The position numbers were made by a program, and so were the translations under genes. Below, piece after piece: positions 43,861 to 51,984 of a stretch of DNA of 64,000 nt (its first letter is position 1; each line of letters starts with the position of its first letter). The DNA lies in assembly GCF_007954505.1 (NCBI RefSeq), contig NZ_CP042412.1, positions 62,001 to 126,000 on the forward strand, written 5' to 3'. This DNA is from Microbacterium sp. CBA3102. Lineage in GTDB: Bacteria; Actinomycetota; Actinomycetes; Actinomycetales; Microbacteriaceae. The notes beneath the pieces are model-generated. The model saw only the letters and a program-made list of their open reading frames with translations, did no database searches and was not told the DNA's origin.

Positions 43861-44366
43861 GCGCTCTCGGGGGCGGCGATGGCGCGATAGCGGCTCTGGT
43901 GGAAGACGAGGGGCTCGACGTCGTCGAACAGCGTGAGATCGGCGATCTCGTACAGCGCGATCTCGTGATCCCCGCCATCGAATGTGCTGTGCAGGCGGCA
44001 GGTGAGCCAGAGCGCGGCATCCGAGATGAGCACGGCCCCACCGTCGGTGCGCTGCCACTCGTGACCGCCGAACCGGTCTCCCTCACGCGCCGACAGCGAA
44101 CGACTGAGCGGCTCGTGGTGCGCGGCCAGCACACTCATGCCGAGTTCGGGGACCTCGCGCAGCACCGGCCAGGTCTTCGAGGTGCGCGCCGCGCTGATGG
44201 CGACGAGCGCCGGTTCGAGCGAGATCGACGTGAAGGAGTTGACCGCCATCCCCACAGCCCGATCGTCGATGTGCGCAGCGAGGGCGACGACGCCGGTCGG
44301 GTATACCGAGAACGCCCGGCGGAGGGCGAGGTCGCGCGGGAGGGCTTCGGTCACGGCAGACGTCAT
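43857..44366 (-). CDS. rcaB: Flavin reductase partner of riboflavin lyase
   Basis: A 169-residue split-barrel flavin:NAD(P)H reductase: RRAFSVYPTGVVALAA, GMAVNSFTSISLEPALVAIS (flavin pocket) and GGDHEIALYEI. It supplies reduced FMN to flavin-dependent monooxygenases, here most likely the LLM-family lyase encoded at 45951-47330. It is first in a two-gene operon with rcaA and divergent from a PadR regulator. A TTGTTT-N17-TATTAT promoter and a 16-bp palindrome lie just upstream. The equivalent RcaB of Microbacterium maritypicum was characterised as a flavin reductase. Confidence 0.88.
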   Translation of the reverse strand: MTSAVTEALPRDLALRRAFSVYPTGVVALAAHIDDRAVGMAVNSFTSISLEPALVAISAARTSKTWPVLREVPELGMSVLAAHHEPLSRSLSAREGDRFGGHEWQRTDGGAVLISDAALWLTCRLHSTFDGGDHEIALYEIADLTLFDDVEPLVFHQSRYRAIAAPESA

Positions 44367-44382
44367 TTCGGCTTCCTTTCGT

Positions 44383-44398
44383 TAGTCAACTTTGACTA
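44383..44398. promoter_or_regulatory. PadR-type operator upstream of rcaBA
   Basis: TAGTCAActTTGACTA, a perfect 7+2+7 palindrome between the rcaB start and its -10 box. A degenerate copy (GGCAActTTGATCA) lies at 44411-44424 inside the promoter spacer. An identical-consensus site is at 50233-50248. Confidence 0.8.
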
Positions 44399-44404
44399 GT
44401 TTCG

Positions 44405-44433
44405 ATAATAGGCAACTTTGATCATGCAAACAA
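44405..44433 (-). promoter_or_regulatory. rcaBA promoter
   Basis: On the minus strand, TTGTTT (-35, 44433-44428), a 17-bp spacer and TATTAT (-10, 44410-44405). The two palindromes at 44383-44398 and 44411-44424 would let a repressor occlude it. Confidence 0.7.
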
Positions 44434-44469
44434 CCGGAATCTTGGACCCCAGCCGTTAGCATGAGGGGC

Positions 44470-45069
44470 ATGTCGACCACCCGCCTCGTCGTCCTCGGCG
44501 CCGTGAAGCAGTTCCAACCCGTACACGGGTATTTCCTCCGCCGAGAGCTCATGACGTGGCATGTCGACGAGTGGGCGCACATCCAGCCCGGATCCATCTA
44601 CAACGCCCTGCGCGCCCTCGAGGTCGACGGCTACATCGCCGAGAGCGGCACCGAGGCCGAGGGCAAGCGCCCCGCGCGCACGACCTATCGCATCACACCG
44701 TCCGGCGAGGTCGAGCTCCAGCGGATGCTGCGGGAGAACCTCTGGAACGTCGCCGCCTTCGACACCCAGGCCATCATGACCGTCGCCTCGTTCATGTTCG
44801 TGCTGAGCCGGCAGGAGGTCATCGCCGGCCTCGAACATCGCCTCATCAAGAGCGACGCGATCATCACTCAGAACGGCTTCGACGTGCAGGACACGCTGCG
44901 CTCCGAGACGACCCCGAAGTACGTACGCGAGATCTTCGACCTCTCCACCGCCCGCCTCACTGCCGAGAAGCAGTGGCTGCTCGACCTGCTGGAACGCCTC
45001 CGCGGCGGCGAATACACCTTCGCCGGCGAGACGGTGAGCACGGACGACGACGCCGCCCGCACGGAGTAG
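44470..45069 (+). CDS. rcaC: PadR-family regulator of riboflavin catabolism
   Basis: A 199-residue PadR protein. Its winged helix reads STTRLVVLGAVKQFQPVHGY and WAHIQPGSIYNALRALEVDGYI, and the C-terminal half is a long helical dimerisation domain (LSRQEVIAGLEHR, EKQWLLDLLERL). It is divergent from rcaBA and sits in the place of the uncharacterised third gene of the Microbacterium maritypicum rca cluster. Two identical-design palindromes next to rcaB and next to the ABC importer gene make it the probable repressor of both, with a flavin or lumichrome as likely signal. I chose ATG 44470 after GAGGGG; 44461 is an alternative. Convergent with rcaD, 4 bp apart. Confidence 0.85.
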   Translation: MSTTRLVVLGAVKQFQPVHGYFLRRELMTWHVDEWAHIQPGSIYNALRALEVDGYIAESGTEAEGKRPARTTYRITPSGEVELQRMLRENLWNVAAFDTQAIMTVASFMFVLSRQEVIAGLEHRLIKSDAIITQNGFDVQDTLRSETTPKYVREIFDLSTARLTAEKQWLLDLLERLRGGEYTFAGETVSTDDDAARTE

Positions 45070-45073
45070 AGGC

Positions 45074-45958
45074 TCAGCGCGAGGCGACGAGCGTCGCGAT
45101 CGACTCGGCGGACAAGGCCGCGGTGGTCGCCCCGCGGTGCTGGGCCACGATGGCTCCGGCCGCGGAGGCGCCGATCAGAGCTTCCTCGATCCCGTCGCCG
45201 CGGGCGAGGGACGCAGCCAGGGCCCCGCAGAACGCGTCGCCGGCCCCGGTCGTGTCGACCGGGTCGATCCGGAAGGCCTCAGTGTGCAGGGGGTCGCGCC
45301 CCGTGCGGTGGAGGACCACTCCCCCGGCGCCCTGGGTGAGCACGATGGTCCGTGCACCCGCCGCATGCAGCCGGTCGATACCGCCGAGCTCGGCGCACTC
45401 CGTCTCGTTCACCACCAGCACATCGACATCGGGGAGCATCTCGACCGCGGCGGGGTGGGCGGGCGCGGCGTTGAGGATCGTCAGCGCGCCGGCCATCCGT
45501 CCCGCATGCAGCGCGGCGGACACGCTCGCGGCCGGGACCTCCAGCTGGGCGAGCACGACCGCGGCGCCCTCGATCCCGGCGATCGCATCGTCCGCGTCGA
45601 GCTCGGCGTTCGCACCGGCAGCCACGATGATGCTGTTGTCCCCGTCGGCGAAGGCCAGCACGTGGGCAACGCCGGTGGGAGCGGCGGCGCTGCGGCGCAG
45701 GACAGTCGTCACGCCGGCGTCCGACAGCGTCCGCTCGAGCACGTCAGCGGCCTCATCCTGCCCGACGACCGCGCAGAAGCGGGTGCGAGAGCCGCTGCGC
45801 GCGGAGGAGACGGCCTGATTCAAGCCCTTCCCTCCGGAGAAGCGTCCGCCAGCGCGACCGAGCAGGGTCTCACCGACGAGCGGGGGGCGCGAGACCTCGA
45901 CGACCAGGTCGAGGTTCGCGCTCCCCACCACGGCGACACCGGTGCGGGTGTCAGACAC
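45074..45958 (-). CDS. rcaD: Ribokinase (PfkB family)
   Basis: A 294-residue sugar kinase. VVGSANLDLVV and FSGGKGLNQAV mark the N-terminal ribose-binding region. LNAAPAHP and VNETECAELGG lie mid-protein. The catalytic DTTGAGDAFCGALAASLARG contains the anion hole and base Asp. It phosphorylates D-ribose to ribose 5-phosphate. Its GTG start overlaps the monooxygenase stop by 8 bp, coupling it to rcaE, and it corresponds to RcaD, the ribokinase of the known riboflavin catabolic cluster, which would salvage ribose freed from riboflavin. Confidence 0.9.
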   Translation of the reverse strand: MSDTRTGVAVVGSANLDLVVEVSRPPLVGETLLGRAGGRFSGGKGLNQAVSSARSGSRTRFCAVVGQDEAADVLERTLSDAGVTTVLRRSAAAPTGVAHVLAFADGDNSIIVAAGANAELDADDAIAGIEGAAVVLAQLEVPAASVSAALHAGRMAGALTILNAAPAHPAAVEMLPDVDVLVVNETECAELGGIDRLHAAGARTIVLTQGAGGVVLHRTGRDPLHTEAFRIDPVDTTGAGDAFCGALAASLARGDGIEEALIGASAAGAIVAQHRGATTAALSAESIATLVASR

Positions 45959-47330
45959 GCGACATCGTCCGCCGGTACTGCGAGCCCGTGTGCGAGTCGG
46001 CGAGCGCAGGAGTGGGCGTGCCGATCAGACGCTCACGCAGCGACTGCGGCTCCGACGAGGGTTCGACCACCGCACCGCGCTCCTTGAGGATCGGCAGCAC
46101 GTGCTCGATGAAGTCGACGGTCGAGGCCGGCGGGATGACGGGGGCGAACAGGAAGCCGTCGAGGTCGGCACCGTCGGCGAGCTCGATCATCCGGTCCGCC
46201 ACCTGCTCGGGGGTGCCCACGATCGGGCGGGCGCCGACGCCGTGCGCGTGCCAGTCGCCGAGCACGTCGCCCACGGTCTTGTCGGCGAAGCGGGCCACCT
46301 GCGTCTGCGACAGCTCGGTGCTCAGCTCTGACATCGGAGTGCTCGGCGCGTAGGCCGAGAGGTCGAGCCCGGTGAACCAGGCGTACGAGGCGACCGTGAC
46401 GTCGGGGTTCTGCGCATCGGCGACCTCGGCGTACTTGCGCTGCGCCTCCTCCTCCGTGCTGCCGACGATCGCGGCGAACGCCGACATGATCTTCACCTCG
46501 TCGGCCGCGCGGCCGTTCTTGACCGCCTCCTCACGGATCGCGGCGGAGTGGGCACGGAGCTGCTCGACCGAGCCGCTGCCGACGAAGATCGCCTCCCCGT
46601 GCTTGCCTCCGAACTCGCGGCCTGCGGGTGACGCACCGGCCTGGAACAGCACCGGGGTGCCCTGCGGCGAGCGCGAGGTGTTGCCGTAGCCGTGCGAGCG
46701 GAAGTAGGGGCCGTCGTGCGCGATGCGGTGCACCTTGGACGGATCGGCGAAGCGGCCGGACTTGTCGCGCTCCAGCGCGCCCTCCTCCCAGGCCTGCTCC
46801 CACAGCTTGTACACGACCTGCATGAAGTCGTCGGCCATGAGGTAGCGCTCGTCGTGGCCGACCATCGGCACACCGAAGCCCTGCACCGCGGTGTCGGCGG
46901 TGCCCGTGGTGACGACGTTCCAGCCGATGCGTCCGCCGGAGAGGATGTCGAGCGTCGCCATGCGGCGCGCGAAGGCATAGGGCGGCTCCAGCAACGTCGA
47001 CCCCGTGGCGACGAGTCCCAGTCGCGTGGTCTCCGGGATGAGGGCGGCGAGGATGATCGCGGGGTCGAGGCGCGGCAGGTCCAGCCCCTCCACCGAGCAG
47101 ATGTCGGGACGCTCGCCGGCGACGTCGGCCCAGCCCCAGGCATCCGCGAGGAAGAGGAAGTCGAACCCGGCGTCCTCGACCATGCGGGCGGTGTCGCGCC
47201 AGTACTCGAGCTTGTCGAACAGGTAGCGCCCGTTGTCGGGGTGTCGCCAGGTCGCCGTACCGGAGTCGTTCGCCTGGGCGTTCTCGAAGAGGCCGAGACG
47301 CAGCGGCTTGACGGTGTTCTGATCGGTCAT
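45951..47330 (-). CDS. rcaE: Riboflavin lyase (FMN-dependent LLM-family monooxygenase)
   Basis: A 459-residue member of the NtaA/SnaA/DszA branch of bacterial luciferase-like enzymes. It has RLGLFENAQANDSGTATWRH, GFDFLFLADAWGW, the TIM-barrel segment SGGRIGWNVVTT and GTPVLFQAGASPAGREF. Homologues act on small heterocycles with reduced FMN and oxygen. Gene order (flavokinase, reductase, regulator, ribokinase, monooxygenase) is that of the Microbacterium maritypicum rca cluster, in which RcaE cleaves riboflavin to lumichrome and ribose. AAGGAAGG precedes the ATG at 47330. Assignment rests on context and family; another substrate is possible. Confidence 0.85.
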   Translation of the reverse strand: MTDQNTVKPLRLGLFENAQANDSGTATWRHPDNGRYLFDKLEYWRDTARMVEDAGFDFLFLADAWGWADVAGERPDICSVEGLDLPRLDPAIILAALIPETTRLGLVATGSTLLEPPYAFARRMATLDILSGGRIGWNVVTTGTADTAVQGFGVPMVGHDERYLMADDFMQVVYKLWEQAWEEGALERDKSGRFADPSKVHRIAHDGPYFRSHGYGNTSRSPQGTPVLFQAGASPAGREFGGKHGEAIFVGSGSVEQLRAHSAAIREEAVKNGRAADEVKIMSAFAAIVGSTEEEAQRKYAEVADAQNPDVTVASYAWFTGLDLSAYAPSTPMSELSTELSQTQVARFADKTVGDVLGDWHAHGVGARPIVGTPEQVADRMIELADGADLDGFLFAPVIPPASTVDFIEHVLPILKERGAVVEPSSEPQSLRERLIGTPTPALADSHTGSQYRRTMSRV

Positions 47331-47396
47331 GTGCGGGTGCCTTCCTTGTGGGTGGTTCTGGTCTTTCTGGGGTGGTTCCGGGCACGCCGGAGGAAC

Positions 47397-47427
47397 CCCG
47401 GGACGGGTCGGGGGCTCCCGTCCCGGG
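47397..47427 (-). other. Hairpin between the ABC permease gene and rcaE
   Basis: A perfect 11-bp stem CCCGGGACGGG (47397-47407) / 47417-47427 with a 9-base loop in the 111-bp gap. It could reduce read-through from the importer genes into rcaED or mark an mRNA processing point. Confidence 0.6.
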
Positions 47428-47441
47428 ATGGGGGCGCCGCG

Positions 47442-48290
47442 TCAGCCCTTGGCGGTGACCTCGCCGTCGCTCCACCAGAGCACGCGCTTGCGCACCAGGG
47501 CGAGGACGATGATCAGCAGCACACCGAGCAGACACAGCAGGGCGATGCTGGCCCAGGTGACGGGCAGATTCGCCTGCGCGGCCGAGGTGGTCACGAGCGA
47601 ACCGAGGCCGGCCTGCTGACCTGCCGCGACGAACTCGGCGACCGCCGCGCCGACGACCGCGAGCGGCAGGGCGATGCGGAGCCCCGCGAACACGTAGGGC
47701 ATGCTGCCGGGGAAGCGCAGCTCGCGGAAGATCTCCCACCGCGAGGCGTGCAGCGTCTTGAAGACGTCGAGAGCCTTCTGGTCGACATCACGCAGACCGG
47801 CGAGCGAGTTCACCAGCATCGGGAAGAAGACCACAAGCCCGGTCACGATGAACTTCGGGACCATCCCGAAGCCGAAGGCCACGACCAGCGCCGGGGCGAT
47901 CGCCACGATCGGCGTCACCATCACGATGATCACGAGCGGCATCACGGCCCGTTCGATGATCTGGAACTCCGCCATCACCACCGCCAGCAGGAAGCCGGCG
48001 AGGATGCCTGCGGCGGCACCGACCACGACCTCGAGCAGGGTGACGAGGAAGTTCGACCAGTACATGCCGGCATCGTCGACGAGACTCCCGCCGATCGCCT
48101 CGAGTGTCGGAAGCACATACGGGTTGGTCCAGGCCACGATCTGCCACAGCAGTGCGGCGATCACGAAGGTGATCAGGGTGGGACCCCACGACCCCCAGCG
48201 CAGCCACGGCGGGACGCCCCGGCGCGGCTGGGCCTTCAGGCGGGCGGTCGCGAGGGTCGCGGTGGTGTCTCTCATCGTCAGCTCAGACAT
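47442..48290 (-). CDS. ABC transporter permease, SsuC/RibX-like
   Basis: A 282-residue permease with six helices. The coupling loop appears as QKALDVFKTLHASRWEIFRELRFPG in two parts, a pattern of nitrate/sulfonate/thiamine-precursor/riboflavin importers. The ATG at 48290 overlaps the ATPase stop by 8 bp. It probably forms the channel of an importer whose binding protein is encoded two genes upstream. Its position before rcaE and the shared operator suggest riboflavin or a flavin breakdown product as substrate (inference). Confidence 0.88.
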   Translation of the reverse strand: MSELTMRDTTATLATARLKAQPRRGVPPWLRWGSWGPTLITFVIAALLWQIVAWTNPYVLPTLEAIGGSLVDDAGMYWSNFLVTLLEVVVGAAAGILAGFLLAVVMAEFQIIERAVMPLVIIVMVTPIVAIAPALVVAFGFGMVPKFIVTGLVVFFPMLVNSLAGLRDVDQKALDVFKTLHASRWEIFRELRFPGSMPYVFAGLRIALPLAVVGAAVAEFVAAGQQAGLGSLVTTSAAQANLPVTWASIALLCLLGVLLIIVLALVRKRVLWWSDGEVTAKG

Positions 48291-49080
48291 GGGCCTTCTC
48301 CGTCTGCGCGCGCAGCGCACCGCGCACGACTGCCTCCAGCTCGCGGAACTCGTCCGTCGCATAGGCCTCCTCGGTGCGCGGCCGCGGGAGGTCGACGTCG
48401 ATCACCTGGGCGATGCGCCCGGGGTGGGCGGCCATCACCACGATGCGGTCGGAGAGCATGATCGCCTCCGGCACGGAGTGCGTGACGAACATGACGGCCT
48501 TCCGGTTGGACTGCCAGAACTCCAGCAGGGCGATGCGCTGCAGGTCCCGGTTCATCTCGTCGAGGGCCGAGAACGGCTCGTCCATCAGCATGATGGCGGG
48601 GTCGAACACGAAGGCCCTGGCGATCGCGGCACGCTGCTGCATGCCGCCGGACAACTGCCCGGGATACTTCGTCATCGCCTGCCCGAGACCGAACGTCGAC
48701 AGCAGCTCCGCCGGATCGCGCAGAGCCCTTCCGGCGTTCGCCTTGGCGTTGATGCGCACCGGGAGCTCGACGTTCTCGCGCACGGTCTTCCACGGCAGCA
48801 GCGCGGGCGACTGCGGCACGAGGCCGATCTTCTTGTCCCGCGATGCCGCTGTGACGCTCTCACCGTCGATCGTGACCGTGCCGGAATCGGCCTCGAGGAG
48901 ACCGGCGACGACCTTGAGCAGCGTGGACTTGCCGCAGCCGCTCGGGCCGATCACCGACACGAACTCGCCCATGCCGATCGTCAGATTCACGTCGTCGAGC
49001 ACCGTGACCTCGGCGCCGTCGACGCCGAACGACTTCGAGACGTTCCTGACCTCGACGCCCGTGCCCTGTGCGACCGACAT
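48283..49080 (-). CDS. ABC transporter ATPase, SsuB/RibZ-like
   Basis: A 265-residue ATPase: Walker A GPSGCGKST, Q-loop VPQSPALLPWKTV, signature LSGGMQQR, Walker B IMLMDEPFSALDEM and switch FVTHSVPEAI. The LLPWKTV and HPGRIAQVIDVDLPRPR segments place it among nitrate/sulfonate/aromatic-heterocycle importers. I used the ATG at 49080, which overlaps the binding-protein stop as TGATG; an in-frame ATG at 49095 is also possible. Confidence 0.92.
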   Translation of the reverse strand: MSVAQGTGVEVRNVSKSFGVDGAEVTVLDDVNLTIGMGEFVSVIGPSGCGKSTLLKVVAGLLEADSGTVTIDGESVTAASRDKKIGLVPQSPALLPWKTVRENVELPVRINAKANAGRALRDPAELLSTFGLGQAMTKYPGQLSGGMQQRAAIARAFVFDPAIMLMDEPFSALDEMNRDLQRIALLEFWQSNRKAVMFVTHSVPEAIMLSDRIVVMAAHPGRIAQVIDVDLPRPRTEEAYATDEFRELEAVVRGALRAQTEKAHV

Positions 49081-50183
49081 CACTTCGCCGGCCATGTCAG
49101 AGTGTCACCGTCGTAGAGGTCGGCGACCAGGTCGGCGTCCATCATGTCGGCGATCGCGGGCAGGTCCTTGACGCCGCCGTACTTCTTCACGAGGGCGTAC
49201 TCGGGCTCCCACATGGACTCGTTCTGCACGCCGGGGTTACCGCCGGCGCTCTCCCGGACCCATGCGGACTCCACTTCCCACGTGCGGGCGAGCTGATCGC
49301 GCGGGAACGCGGCGCCCTGGTTGTTGTCCTCTGCCAGCTTCGCGAGTGTGTCGATGCAGGCGTCCGACTCGTCCAGGCAGTACTGCAGCGCCTTGAGACT
49401 CGCCCGCATGAAGTCCGCAGCGACCTCGCGGTGCTCGTCGAGGAAGCGGGAGTTGACCTCCATCACGTTGTACGTGCCCTCGACCCCGAGGTCGGAGGGG
49501 AGGAACTCGCTGAACGGCAGACCCTGCGCCTTGAGCGACTGCGGCTGGTTGGACGCGTAGCCGACGATGGCGTCGACCTGCTCACGCACGACGACGGTCG
49601 GGTCGTAGTTGGTCATCTTGACCATCTCGACCTTCGACACGTCGACACCGGCCTCATCGAGCATGGCCGAGGCGATCGGGGTCAGGTTGATGAAGTATCC
49701 GAGCGATCCCCCCTCGAGGTCGGTGAGGCTCTCGAGCTTCTCGTTGCCGAAGATCGAGAACGGCGGGGTGGTGCCGTAGGTCGCGACCGCCGTGAGGTTC
49801 TTGCTGTTCGCCGCTGCCAGCATCACATCGGATGCGGAGCCGAGAGCGGTGAACTGCGCCTGGCCGGATGCCACGAGCTGCTGCCCGTTCGCACCGGAGG
49901 CGTTGATCTCCACGTCCAGGCAGAGATCGTCGAAGTAGCCCAGCTCCTCGGCGAGGAACACGTCGAGCTGCCCGGCGCTGGCGGAGTAGCCGTAACCGGA
50001 GATGTAGGTGATGGTGCCGGCATCCTGATTCCGCTTGCAGGCGTCGGTGTCGCTCGCACTCGTGGGGGCGGTATCGCCGCCTGGCGTCTGCGCGGAGCAT
50101 GCTCCGAGCGTCAGCGTGGCGGCGAGAACGCACGTCAGGGTGGCAGTGATGCGGAATCGGGTTTCCGCAGAGGAAGTAGCCAT
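49080..50183 (-). CDS. NMT1/THI5-like substrate-binding lipoprotein
   Basis: A 367-residue lipoprotein: signal peptide with lipobox LGAC (cysteine near residue 27), Thr/Ser/Asp-rich linker, then an NMT1/SsuA-type domain (GYGYSASAGQLDVFLAEELGYF in two parts, ASGQAQFTALGSASDVMLAA, GSLGYFINLTPIASAML). Related proteins bind thiamine precursors, riboflavin (RibY), sulfonates or taurine. First gene of the importer operon, preceded by the same 16-bp palindrome that controls rcaBA, so a flavin ligand is the best guess. Start ATG 50183 with AAGGGACCC upstream; a longer frame to 50519 runs into the next gene. Confidence 0.88.
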   Translation of the reverse strand: MATSSAETRFRITATLTCVLAATLTLGACSAQTPGGDTAPTSASDTDACKRNQDAGTITYISGYGYSASAGQLDVFLAEELGYFDDLCLDVEINASGANGQQLVASGQAQFTALGSASDVMLAAANSKNLTAVATYGTTPPFSIFGNEKLESLTDLEGGSLGYFINLTPIASAMLDEAGVDVSKVEMVKMTNYDPTVVVREQVDAIVGYASNQPQSLKAQGLPFSEFLPSDLGVEGTYNVMEVNSRFLDEHREVAADFMRASLKALQYCLDESDACIDTLAKLAEDNNQGAAFPRDQLARTWEVESAWVRESAGGNPGVQNESMWEPEYALVKKYGGVKDLPAIADMMDADLVADLYDGDTLTWPAK

Positions 50184-50232
50184 GAGGGTCCCTTCTCGGC
50201 CGTTCGTCGTTGATGGCTCGATGAAAGTAACA

Positions 50233-50248
50233 TAGTCAAGATTGACTA
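50233..50248. promoter_or_regulatory. PadR-type operator upstream of the flavin-importer operon
   Basis: TAGTCAAgaTTGACTA, 50 bp before the binding-protein start. Fourteen of 16 positions, all but the central dinucleotide, equal the site at 44383-44398. Confidence 0.8.
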
Positions 50249-50296
50249 AGCAAGATCGAACTAACTTTTGACGAACCGCGAAAGGGCGGCAGGGAC

Positions 50297-51739
50297 TCAG
50301 CGAGGGGCGTGGGCCTCCAGGAACTCGTACACGTCGGTCGTGTCGACGCCGGGGAACGACCCGGTCGGCAGGGTCGCCAGCAGCGTGCGCGGAGTCTTCA
50401 CATTGGGCCAGGAGTTCTCGCGCCAGCGCTCTTCCAGCTCGGCAGGTGCCCGTCGACAGCAGACCTCGACGGAGTGCTTCGAGACACCGCGGTGCGAGGT
50501 GTCGCGCCCGACGAACCACCGCGTGTCATCGAAGCGCACGCCCACGCTGACCGAGTGCAGCCCCTCGCTCGACGCCTCGACCCGCGCGGTGCACCAGTAG
50601 GTCCCGTTGCCGGTATCGGTGTACTGGTAGTACGGGTTGAAGCGGTCGTCCTCGTCGAACACCACTCGCGACGTCCACTTGCGGCAGCACATCTGTCCCT
50701 CGATCGCCCCGAGACGGTCGGTGGGGAAGTTCACGTCGTCGTTCTCGTACGCCTTCGTGATCGTGCCCGACTCGTGCACCTTGAGGAAGTGCACCGGGAT
50801 GTCGAGATGCCGCGTCGCGAGGTTCGTGAAGCGATGCGCCGCCGTCTCGTACGACACCGAGTACGCGTCGCGCAGATCCTCGATCGAGATCGCCCGCCGC
50901 TGCTTGGCGTCTTTCAGCGCCGGGACCACGTGCCCCTCGGGGATGAGGAGCGCACCCGTGAGGTAGTTGGTCTCGACGCGCTGCCGCAGGAACTCGGCGT
51001 AGCTGCGCGGCTCGGAGTGCCCGAGGATGCGGCTCGACAGCGCCTGCAGCACCGCGGTGCGGGCATCGCCCTTGGCCGGCACGCTGCTGGACAGGTACAG
51101 CCTTCCGTTCGCGAGGTCCGCGACGCTGCGGGTGGTCTGCGGCAGGTCGGGCGCGTAGTGCAGCGTGAACCCGAGGTACGCCGCGATCTCGGAGGCGGTG
51201 CGCTGGGTGAGGGGGCCACCGGGGTGCCCGACGGCGGCGAGGATCTCCGCGGCCTTCGCCTCGAGGTCAGCGAAGTGGTTGTCCTGACGACGCATGAGGT
51301 GCCGCAGCTCGACGTTCGCCCGCCGAGCCTCCTCCGGGGTGGCGGCCCGCTCGTCCTTGAGCCGGTCGATCTCGCCGTGCAGCGCCAGCAGCGCCTTCAA
51401 CGCGTCGGTCGGCACGCTCTTCGCGATCCGGAACGGCTCGATGCCGAGGGCCTGGAACGTCTGTCCCTTCATCGCCCGCTCCAGCGCGATCTCGACCGCG
51501 CTGCGTTCGTCGAGCGGCTCCCCCTCCAGCAGCGCATCGATGGTGACGCCGAGCGCGCGGGCGATCATCTGCAGCTGCGTGAGCTTCGGCTCTCGCTTGC
51601 CGGTCTCGATCATCGACATCTGACTGGGGGCGCGATCGACCGCCGAGGCGAGGTCGTCGAGCGTCATCCCGCGCGCGGTGCGCAACTGTCGGATGCGTCG
51701 ACCGATCGTGAGGGCGTCGGTCTCTTCTGCGGCATCCAT
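50297..51739 (-). CDS. ramB: RamB-like regulator (XRE helix-turn-helix plus ImmA/IrrE-like domain)
   Basis: A 480-residue regulator. Residues about 11-70 are an XRE helix-turn-helix ([37 protein letters not shown]). The centre contains an ImmA/IrrE-like domain, and the C-terminal DUF2083 region includes [17 protein letters not shown] and cysteine pairs near CCRRAP. This is the architecture of RamB, which represses aceA, aceB and acetate activation genes in Corynebacterium, and of mycobacterial regulators of isocitrate lyase. It is divergent from aceA, which supports the assignment. ATG 51739 follows AGAGGAG. Confidence 0.87.
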   Translation of the reverse strand: MDAAEETDALTIGRRIRQLRTARGMTLDDLASAVDRAPSQMSMIETGKREPKLTQLQMIARALGVTIDALLEGEPLDERSAVEIALERAMKGQTFQALGIEPFRIAKSVPTDALKALLALHGEIDRLKDERAATPEEARRANVELRHLMRRQDNHFADLEAKAAEILAAVGHPGGPLTQRTASEIAAYLGFTLHYAPDLPQTTRSVADLANGRLYLSSSVPAKGDARTAVLQALSSRILGHSEPRSYAEFLRQRVETNYLTGALLIPEGHVVPALKDAKQRRAISIEDLRDAYSVSYETAAHRFTNLATRHLDIPVHFLKVHESGTITKAYENDDVNFPTDRLGAIEGQMCCRKWTSRVVFDEDDRFNPYYQYTDTGNGTYWCTARVEASSEGLHSVSVGVRFDDTRWFVGRDTSHRGVSKHSVEVCCRRAPAELEERWRENSWPNVKTPRTLLATLPTGSFPGVDTTDVYEFLEAHAPR

Positions 51740-51773
51740 CCCACTCCTCTTTTGCTCGCCGTGCGGGCACCCC

Positions 51774-51830
51774 GTGCGGGATCAGAAACGCCCCTCCACG
51801 AGGCACTTCCGGCGCGTTTTTGCACTTCGA
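51774..51830. repeat. Dispersed palindromic repeat, GCGGGATCAAAAACG family, copy C
   Basis: Begins GTGCGGGATCAGAAACGCCCC and ends GGCGCGTTTTTGCAC; the right arm is degenerate. It lies in the ramB-aceA interval, 35 bp from the regulator start. Confidence 0.65.
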
Positions 51831-51859
51831 CCGCCGATGGTCGGAGCGAGTGGAGGCGA

Positions 51860-51896
51860 TTCTGTCACAGAAGCAGAAGAATGACGAAACTTCTGC
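51860..51896. promoter_or_regulatory. Paired dyads upstream of aceA (candidate RamB site)
   Basis: TTCTGTcACAGAA (51860-51872) abuts GCAGAAG-N10-CTTCTGC (51873-51896). The second dyad contains GAAACTTCTGC, which loosely recalls the AACTTTGC-type RamB motif. Located 89-125 bp before the aceA start. Confidence 0.55.
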
Positions 51897-51984
51897 GCGG
51901 AATCGGTCGTTCAGATGCCTGAACTTCACGCACAGTGGAACCACGCCACACCGGCACCGCAGCCGGATCCACCGAGGAGACACC

